In this document: one piece after another, positions 57,097 through 64,000 of the stretch
Layout of the letters: each line of letters opens with the position of its first letter
How positions within the stretch are numbered: the first letter of the stretch is position 1
Assembly (NCBI GenBank): GCA_026214975.1
Contig: CM047807.1
Location: forward strand, 65,203,824 to 65,267,823
DNA length: 64,000 bases
Direction: 5' to 3'
DNA from: Gentiana macrophylla
Taxonomy: Eukaryota; Streptophyta; Magnoliopsida; Gentianales; Gentianaceae
Program-made: the position numbers and the translations under genes
Notes under the pieces: generated by a model
Told to the model about the DNA's origin: nothing
Seen by the model: only the letters and a program-made list of their open reading frames with translations
Database searches by the model: none

Positions 57097-57659
57097 GCAC
57101 GCACGGAGAACAACCACCGTGCCAAAAACATGCAATAGATATCAAGATATAGAAATAAAAAGCATGTCACAAAAATAATGATATAAAACTGAAAGGGAAT
57201 AAGAGACCGACTCGGACCACATGCGATGAAAATAAAATCATTGATGCATAAGATATGATCCAAAAATGGGCCAAAGAAAAAACATACCCAAGAACGGTAC
57301 CTAGATTCCCTAAAGTTTCACCCTAGATCACTCATAGCACCAAAAACGAAAGAAAAACAAAGAAATGGTGGGTCCCCCAAGCGCCTTTGTTTTACGTCAT
57401 TGGCTCAACGGAATGACTTATACAATGTCAAATTTCAGGTTATACTGTTGACACAAAGGTGGAAATGGTGGATAAAAAGAAGGTAATGATGAAGTTATAC
57501 TGGTAGGACTGTCAAGTTTAAAGTCCTTGACACGACTAGAATCCACCAAATTTTACTCCTTTGGCCTCAAAATCACTCTTCTCCCTCTTTGGAAACTCTT
57601 GATTTATATGACGCACATGAAAGACTTCAACCCTTATCAATCCTCTCATGTTTACCCCA
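57097..57659 (-). other. Gypsy E proximal 3' UTR and post-pol motif
   Basis: On the minus strand the Athila post-pol motif (aatgacgtaaaacaaaggcg, cttgggggaccc) lies at 57405-57370, preceded by about 250 bp without a recognisable domain. It continues across copia A into 3441-1871. No polymerase remnant is seen between protease and this motif. Confidence 0.65.
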
Positions 57660-59199
57660 CACATCACATGGATGATCTACATGCTCATAAACCTTGATGG
57701 TGGCGCCCTCATTGTGAACTCTGAAAGTAATATCTCCGGTTCACATATCAAGCAAGGATCATCTTGTAAGAAAAAATGGTCTACCAAGCAAAATTGGCAT
57801 CATAGAGTTGATTTCCATGTCTAAGATGACAAAATCTGCCCGGAAATTTTTTTTATCAACCTGGACAAGCACATTCTCAACGATTCCTCTAGGGTACCCA
57901 ATGGACCTATCCACTAAAGAAAGAACCTAGTCGTTCTAATGCCATCAAGACCAAGTTCTTTATAAGTGGAGTATGACATAAGGTTCACACAATCCCCTAA
58001 ATCACATAGAGTGTTGAGACTCTTAGAGTTACCTATTTTGCAACAGATTGAGAAACTCCTGGGGTCACCAAGTTTATGAGAAACTTTGTTTTGACAAATT
58101 TCAGAACAATCATCAGTACAATAAACCACACTTTGCATTTTAGGCTTTTTTGATGAAACATCTTTAAGAAATTTAGCATAAAAAGGCATTTTCATTAAAG
58201 AATCAACTAATGGAATGTTTATCGCTACCTTATGCACGATGTCAAGCAAACGATTTTGCTTCTTACTTACCACATTTGCTTTCTTATCATGAGAGGGATG
58301 GAAAGGAAGAGTACTCACATCAAAAGGAATTCTAGTTTGAGATGTACCTGACTTTCCATAGCCTTTAGAAGCTTCACTCACATGCTCCATTCATGCATTC
58401 CATTGTTCCATAGCCTTGCCCCGGAGATCCCTTTCACATCCCACTTTGTGCCCAGCTTCATCATCAAGAACCAACTCTTCATTTGTATCCATTTTAGACA
58501 CCGCCACCCTCATTGTCTCGTGACTTTCCATTACCATATTCTCTTCCCCATCATTATCATACACCGCAAAGATAGCATTAACTTCCTTAAGATTTCTCAT
58601 GGTTTTACTTGGGAAGCCTCCAACTGGTGCGGTATTAGCATTTTCGCTTAATTGTCCCACTTGACTTTCAAGGTTCCTCACCGACGATTGGAGCATGGTG
58701 GTAGTATTTTTGGCATTTGTCCTTATATCCCTTAAATCCCGACTATGGTCTTGTAGCGTCCCACAGTGATCTTAGGGCATTCTTCCATGCTCTTGCAATG
58801 TTTTGTTGATTTTCTCAAGATAATCTTGGTGGATCTCTTTTGTCGAATGGGAGCTAAAGGTGGAGGTTGAGAGTAATCTTCTTGGGAGTAATTTTGTTGA
58901 GCATTCGGATGTTGGTAAACACAGGTTTGTTGTTGGCATGGAGCTTGGTTACCTTGATAAGAAGATCTTTGTTGAGGCCTTAAGGATTGCCCTTGATTCG
59001 GACCACGACCCCAAGTAAAATTTGGATTATCACGCCAATTTTGTGGAACTCTTTGGAAATCATAGTTTTGGATACGCTATTGTCCCACATAATTGGCATT
59101 ATACGGATTTGTGTCCATGGGAGCAACGACGGTGTTGTTCACATTAGGGTTCAAATTCATTTTCCCCGTATTCAACTGTCCTATACCATAAACAATCAT
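57660..59199 (-). pseudogene. Gypsy E gag C-terminus and protease
   Basis: On the minus strand a Q/N-rich gag C-terminal part (NFTWGRGPNQGQSLRPQQ near 59010, then QEDYSQPPPLAPI near 58865) is followed by RNLESQVGQLSENANTAP (58670). The protease-like region has CDLGDCVNLMSYSTYKELGL (58000-57940), where the active-site triad reads D-L-G instead of D-S/T-G. DMEINSMMPILLGRPFF (57810) is the second conserved block. The open frame 58390-57914 carries the middle. Stops near 59080, 58385, 57770 and elsewhere. The N-terminal gag core was removed by gypsy A2. Confidence 0.72.
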
Positions 59200-59231
59200 T
59201 GTTCGGTAAAAACTAGTTTTAAAATTTATAA
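59200..59231 (-). repeat. LTR terminal remnant of gypsy A2
   Basis: On the minus strand the sequence TTTATAAATTTTAAAACTAG followed by TTTTTACCGAACA equals the final bases of the A1 LTRs (10016-10047). It marks the true 3' end of the element. Confidence 0.88.
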
Positions 59232-59713
59232 AGGTCAAACTCTTGTAAAATCAGAATCCATCGAAGTAACCTTGGTTTTGCATCTGCTTTGTCCATAAGG
59301 TAGCGTAGGGCTGCATGATCGGTCCATACAACAACTTGAGACCCTAGAAGATAACTTCTAAACTTGTCAATGGAAAAAACAACGGCTAAGAATTCCTTCT
59401 CAGTTGTGGTATAATTGCATTGAGCCGGGTTCAAGGTGCGGCTCGCATAATAAATGGGCCTGAACCTTTTATCAACTCTTTGACCTAAAACTGCGCCTAC
59501 GGCATAATTAGAGGCATCGCACATCAACTCGTAAGGCTTGGTCCAGTTAGGTGCAACTAAAATAGGGGCACTGATAAGCTTGTCTTTCAGACAATTGAAA
59601 GCTTCTTTGCACTTCGCATCGAACAAGAAATCTACATCATCTTTCAAAAGATTTGACAAAAGGCTTGGCGATGGTAGAGAAATCTTTAATGAAACGCCTG
59701 TGGAAGCCAACAT
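59232..59713 (-). pseudogene. Gypsy A2 RNase H, truncated
   Basis: An open minus-strand frame: [56 protein letters not shown] and ILILQEFDL, where the deletion junction falls. The last catalytic Asp block (ADHLSRL) is lost. Confidence 0.87.
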
Positions 59714-60690
59714 GACCTAGAGAACCTCGTACCTCTTTCACTGTCTTAGGGCACGTCATCCTTTCAATGGCTTCGACCTTAGCCTTATCAACTTGAATAC
59801 CAAAGATTGGACAAACTTATGTCCCAAAACGATTCCTTCGCCTACTAGAAAATAGCATTTTTCCCGATTAAGCACCAGATTTTTCTCAACACACATTTGA
59901 GTACCATATTTAGATTCTTTAAGATTTCATCAAAGCCGTCGCCGTAGACTGAGAAGTCATCCATGAAGACCTCCATGCATTGCTCCACAAGTCCATCAAA
60001 AATGGCTAACATGCACCGTTGAAAAGTCGCGGGTACATTGCATAGGCCGAATGGCATTCTGCGAAAAGCAAAAGTACCAGATGGACACGTAAAAGTTGTC
60101 TTCTCTTGGTCATTAGGATCAATGGCTATATGGAAGTAGCCAGAATAGCCATCAAGGAAGCAATAATACTTATGACCACTCGGTCGTTCAATAAGCTGGT
60201 CAATGAAGGGTAGGGGAAAGTGGTCCTTGGCAGTAACCTCATTAAGTCTACGATAGTCAATGAGACTCAGAGCCTGTCACGAGTCGTAAGGCAACTTCCT
60301 TCCCTTTTTCATTCTTTTTCGATTGTGATTCCGCCTTCTTTGGCACAACTTGAGTAGGGTGACCCACTCGCTATCGGCGATTGCATAGATGATGCCCATG
60401 TCAAACCACTTTATCACTTCTTTCTTGACAACCTCCTGCATATGCGGATTCTCGCCTTCTCGAGGTTGTCTAACCTTTAGCTCCCTCCTCCGCTCGGATT
60501 TTATGCATGCATACATCCGGGTGATTCTCGGATATCACCCACTTGCCATCCGAACGCGAGGATATTATTTTAAGAACTTCTATCACCTGTGCTTCTTGCT
60601 CGTGGTCGAGTTTCAAGAAATGATCAAAGGCAATTTATCTCCATCCTTAAGAAAGATATACTTAAGGTGTTTCGAGCGGTTTGGGCTCTA
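59714..60690 (-). pseudogene. pol: Gypsy A2 reverse transcriptase, frameshifted
   Basis: On the minus strand: KKEVIKWFDMGIIYAIADSE (60440), then the KKGG and FLDGYSGYFQ blocks in shifting frames, RMPFGLCNVPATFQRC (60057) and the catalytic FMDDFSVYGDGFD (about 59970). KNLVLNREK-like and VRGFLGHVGF blocks follow to 59700. Many breaks coincide with places where A1 differs by one or two bases. Confidence 0.83.
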
Positions 60691-62160
60691 AATCGGAGGT
60701 GGTTGCTCAATACTAGACTTTAACGGGCCACCTTTCTTTTTATGAGCTTGGAGTGGTTGACTAAAGAATAACTCATCTTCCCGAGGCTCAACCCCAGAAA
60801 GGTACTGGATCAAATCATCCAACGGAATCATCCGGTCAACACTTGCTTCATTTTTCTTGTGATCGATCATTTTTCTTAACCTTCATCTTTAAGCTCTTCT
60901 GCCAGCTCTTCCCAATCATCTACTTCCCAATGAGTAGCTTCTCTCCAAAAGTCTACCTCGTCCCAACTACCCATCAGAGCTTCTTCTTCACCAGGGATGA
61001 AGTCTTCCTGACTCAGTCCTTTGAAATCATCGTTTGTTGCTGGGCATCTCTATGCTTCTAACTCAATAACAGGCTCAGTGTGAGCGAGTGAAGATGACTC
61101 GTCAATGCTTATGGCTTGAAATGAATTAGAAGATGGTCCGCAGTCAGCTTGATCTTCAATGTCCATGACTTCAAAAACACCTATCTCTGTCAACTCCTCT
61201 GCTTCTTCAGAGTAGGCATCTTTTTCATCCTCGTAAATTGCTTCAACAAACGATATTTCATCAGTTATGGTTCTTTCAGGACTTGTCCCTCGTGTGAAGG
61301 TGACGGATGTGTCATCGACTCTCAGAGTAATCTGTCCTTTACAGAAGTCGATGAGAGCGTTAGAAGTGTCTAAAAAGGTTCGGCCTAGAATTAGAGGCAT
61401 CTCCTTATCAGGTGGATAGTCTAGAATAACCCAGTCGGTAGGGAAGACTAAATGTTCAACTTGAAGGAAAACATTAGCTACACAACCGGCCGCGCACCGG
61501 CCGGATCTCTGCTACCATCTCAAGAGAAATCGAGCGTTCTCATCCTTTTATCTAACCCGAGCTTTTTGCATACGCTTAATGGCATCACATTAATAGAGGC
61601 CCCGAGTCGCATAAGACATTTTCGAACAAATGGCCTTCGATCTCACGAGGAGATTGAAGGTCTGCCAAGGTCACCTCGCTTTACAGCGACTTTCTGTGAA
61701 ACCATCGTGCAATCTTCGCGTAGCACTTCTTCATCCATCCCCAAAGCTTTCTCTTACTCCCACAGAATTCTTTAAGATACTTAGAGCATTTATGCATTTC
61801 GATTAATACCTCGGCTAAGGGCATACTAACTTGAGTGTCTCTAAGCATCCTCCTCACTCCAAAGATATCGCTTGTCATTAGTGAGGGATTTCTCTTTTCT
61901 TTTTGGGGGATAAGGAAGGGCTTTATCATTCACTGTGGCCTGATTCTTTATCGCCTCATCCTCATTATCCTTCCATCTCAAGAACTTTTCTTCCTTTTTC
62001 TTAGTCAGGGGTACCGCCCCTTGACTTTCCTTTCTTTCCTCATCATCAGAATTATTTTCGTCCTCCGAAGAATTGTCACTAAGCTCCTCAACGTTGCTTT
62101 CTTCGCCATGTGGATTCTGATTTCCCCCTCCTGAACTCTTGGCGTCAGGAGGGGCTACTC
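60691..62160 (-). pseudogene. Gypsy A2 protease region and acidic linker
   Basis: The minus-strand frame 61400-61050 has MPLILGRTFLDTSNALIDFC and the acidic linker (EEAEELTEIGVFEVMDIED). The active-site block lies near 61590-61620 (rc of cccgagtcgcat). The upstream frame 61929-61681 has SMPLAEVLIEMHKCSKYLKE. Collinear with A1 12190-13660. Confidence 0.75.
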
Positions 62161-63661
62161 GTTTCCCGACATCTTGCCGGGTCCAGCCTTTTTACCACTT
62201 CTCAACGTTACTTCATTCAACTCCTCTTCTTGTCCATACTCCCACTGAGGTGTAATGGCAGTGCAAACATTCACATCAGCTTTCGGAAGTTTACCGTGAG
62301 GTCTGCTTGCTTGCTGGTCTGCCATCTGACCAACTTGTCTCTCAATAGCTTTAACGCTGGTAGACAAGGTCTTCACCATGTCTACCAACTCATCGAATTT
62401 GTGTTGAGGGACACATGAGGTGGTATGATTTTGAGTTTGTTTCCATCCACCTCATGCGCCTTTGGGAGTTAGGAGTCGTCCTTTGATAGTTTGAGTTGAA
62501 AGAATTCAATTTGAAGGGCCAGTGGTAACTTGGCTTGATTGAAGTTTTGTCGTGGAAATCCCGAGTAGTTCTCGATTCGTTAAAGTTTCGGAAGGGTTGG
62601 TTTTGATTATCCATTAGATTTACTTTTTTCGTCATCTCCGTTCCTACCTACATTCCCATCGTAAGGTCGTGCGTCGAAGATTGGCCACCGCTTGCTTATC
62701 AATTCCATCCGAGCAACCAACAGACTTTGTATCGGGGATCGCTTGCAGTCTTCTTTCTTAACAACATTGGTCTTCTTGGGAGTCGACCACATATTGTTCT
62801 TGGCGATGGTCTCAGCCACTCTGTAGGCAGTCTCATCACCTCCCCCTAAGAAGGATCCATGAGCTGTGGAGTCAAGATAGTCTCTATTAGGTTGAGAGAC
62901 ACCTCTATAGAACAGATTCCAAAGAACTCATGTCTCATCATATCCGTGATTGGGGCATTTCTCATCAAGAGATTCAATCTCTCCCAAGCTTTACCAACAG
63001 TCTCATCCTCCAACTGCTCAAACGTAGCTATTTCCCGTTTCATCTCCATAATCTTGCCTGGTGAATCCCACTTAAGAGCGAAGGCTCTTTTGACATCATT
63101 CCATGTATGGAGGGAATGATGTGCTAACGACTTAAACCATCGACTTGCTTCACCCTTCAAAGCAAAAGGAAATAGCTTCAACTTTACGATCTCTGAATCA
63201 ACACCAGGATAATGGCCTGCTTCACAGATTTGTATGAATGTGGATAAGAAGTCGTGTGGATCTTCCTGAGCAGTACCATGGAAAGAGCTATTCTGAACTA
63301 GAGCAACTACTCCGTTCTTTAGATCGAAATTCACTCCTCCCATGTCAGGAGGACGAATAGGTCTATGCCCCTCGAGAAAATCTTGATTTAGATATGGGGT
63401 GTAAGGGTCCTGGTTCAATTGATTAAGCTGGTTTTGTCTAAATTGTTGAAGTTGTTGATTTATGCCAGCTTGTTGATTCTGTTGTTGCTGCAGAGCTTGC
63501 ATCTGCTGAAGGATTAAATTTAACTGAGCTTGGGGATCAGGATTTGGAATTGGATCTTGATCTGCCATGGCGTCAAGATCAGGAAGAAGTCTCCTTCTTA
63601 GGATAGATCGTTCAGGTTCAGGATCGAAGATCAGAAGTCCCTTCTTACTTCTCGTTTGCAT
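62161..63661 (-). pseudogene. gag: Gypsy A2 gag
   Basis: ATG at 63661 (MQTRSKKGLLIFDPEPER). One open frame of more than 270 codons reaches 62846 and covers the Q-rich N-terminus (NLILQQMQALQQQQNQQAG) and the gag core (FHGTAQEDPHDFLSTF, LKGEASRWFKSLAHHS, RAFALKWDSPGKIMEMKREI). This is the best-preserved Athila gag in the window. The C-terminal half (62819-62155) is broken by frame changes. Confidence 0.87.
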
Positions 63662-64000
63662 AAACCAGAAGAAAAGAAAAGGAAAAATCAACCTTAGGGT
63701 TGATTAGAACAGGTTTAGAAAAGGTTTGATGGTTTAGAGGGAGAAAAGAAAAGAGAAGAGAAGAGAAGATAGAAAAGAAGTGATTATTGAACAGATCAAT
63801 CAAGGCGTCAGTGTTAGTGGGCGTTCGTTCGAGATGAACGCTCGTTCAAATAAATGAACGGTCGTTCAGGGGAACAGGATTGAAGTGGACGGGCGTTCAA
63901 GTTATTAAACGCTTGTCCAGACTTCGAAAATCTAAAACTAAGGCTTAAAACTTAAAAATGAAATAGAAATAATTAAGGAAACTAAAAAAAGAACGTACGG
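63662..64000 (-). other. Gypsy A2 leader, partial
   Basis: Non-coding leader matching gypsy A1 10300-10633. It has the dyads TGAACG-CT-CGTTCA (63835-63848) and TGAACG-GT-CGTTCA (63855-63868), better formed than in A1. The PBS and LTR are beyond the window edge. Confidence 0.75.

Larger units (their letters stand above)
1641..59199 (-). mobile_element. Host Athila-type gypsy element E, gag-pro only, split by copia A
   Basis: This is the oldest layer of the window. It survives as 57097-59199 and 1641-3441, with copia A (3442-57096) between. Read on the minus strand it holds a gag C-terminal region, a protease region, then directly the post-pol motif normally found after integrase, a 3' UTR, a PPT and the start of a 3' LTR. 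No RT, RNase H or integrase is present in the 240 bp between protease (ending near 57660) and the post-pol region (from about 57430). Its 5' part is removed by gypsy A2 at 59200 and its 3' LTR is cut by L at 1640. This layout resembles the non-autonomous TR-GAG elements of plants. An ordinary internal deletion is the alternative. Confidence 0.7.
59200..64000 (-). mobile_element. Gypsy A2: second copy of the A1 Athila family, internally deleted
   Basis: Collinear with gypsy A1 on the minus strand, from the leader (matching about 10310, at window position 64000) to RNase H (matching 15095). It then jumps directly to the last 32 bp of the LTR. Integrase, 3' UTR, PPT and most of the 3' LTR are absent. 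The two bases aa at the junction occur in both partners. The element is inserted in the gag of gypsy E, which resumes at 59199. The 5' LTR lies beyond the window. Confidence 0.9.

Noticed and set aside
1..64000. Host genes, tRNA or rRNA genes
   Set aside because: All recognisable coding segments are retroelement domains, and I saw no tRNA-like or rRNA sequence apart from primer binding sites.

Overview
This is plant nuclear DNA, almost certainly from a eudicot, made entirely of nested LTR retrotransposons. I see no host gene, rRNA, tRNA, CRISPR array or bacterial-type operon. The lineages are typical of plants: Ty1/copia of the Sire (Sirevirus) type and Ty3/gypsy of the Athila type. Their gag, protease, integrase, reverse transcriptase and RNase H regions carry many stops and frameshifts. 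Every LTR class has a plant TATA box. The setting looks like gene-poor, probably pericentromeric, heterochromatin.

Layout. The oldest layer is an Athila-type element on the minus strand (element E: 1641-3441 plus 57097-59199). It has gag and protease but no reverse transcriptase or integrase. Its left end is cut by the 3' end of a Sire element (L: PPT 1-17, LTR 18-1640). Its right end is cut by an Athila element on the minus strand (A2: 59200 to beyond 64000). A 53.7-kb Sire element (copia A, 3442-57096) sits in the middle of E. Copia A holds three insertions: Athila A1 (8440-19763, TSD attgc) in integrase; Sire copia B (23682-46695, TSD aatac) in the post-pol gene; and Athila D (46906-54348, TSD aacat), also in the post-pol gene. 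Copia B in turn holds Sire copia C (29928-41010, minus strand, TSD tgaga) inside its reverse transcriptase. The nest is therefore four deep: E contains A, A contains B, B contains C. Exact duplications flank the four inner elements, so the order of insertion can be read directly.

How the parts work together. Each Sire element has LTR, initiator-Met PBS, gag (UBN2 type, zinc knuckles, coiled-coil tail), protease, integrase, RT, RNase H, a non-coding spacer, an additional gene (aORF), PPT and LTR. The aORFs of A, B and C share an N-terminal domain that I compare with the 'putative plant transposon protein' family. A and B also share a C-terminal block. All three have a TATA-like box 100-120 bp before a plant-style ATG context. 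The Athila elements have LTR, a PBS for tRNA-Asp, a leader, gag, protease, RT, RNase H, integrase, a long 3' UTR, a PPT and LTR.

Points of most interest: (1) dense perfect dyads, TGRACG-NN-CGTYCA, with compensating changes in LTRs and leaders of two Athila families; (2) promoter-like sequence before the Sire aORFs; (3) inversion of pol inside Athila D, with short inverted repeats at both junctions; (4) a recurrent CAG/CTG-to-CG discrepancy between LTR pairs and copies, which looks like base-calling error at methylated CHG sites and may cause many of the frameshifts; (5) the RT-less host element E.
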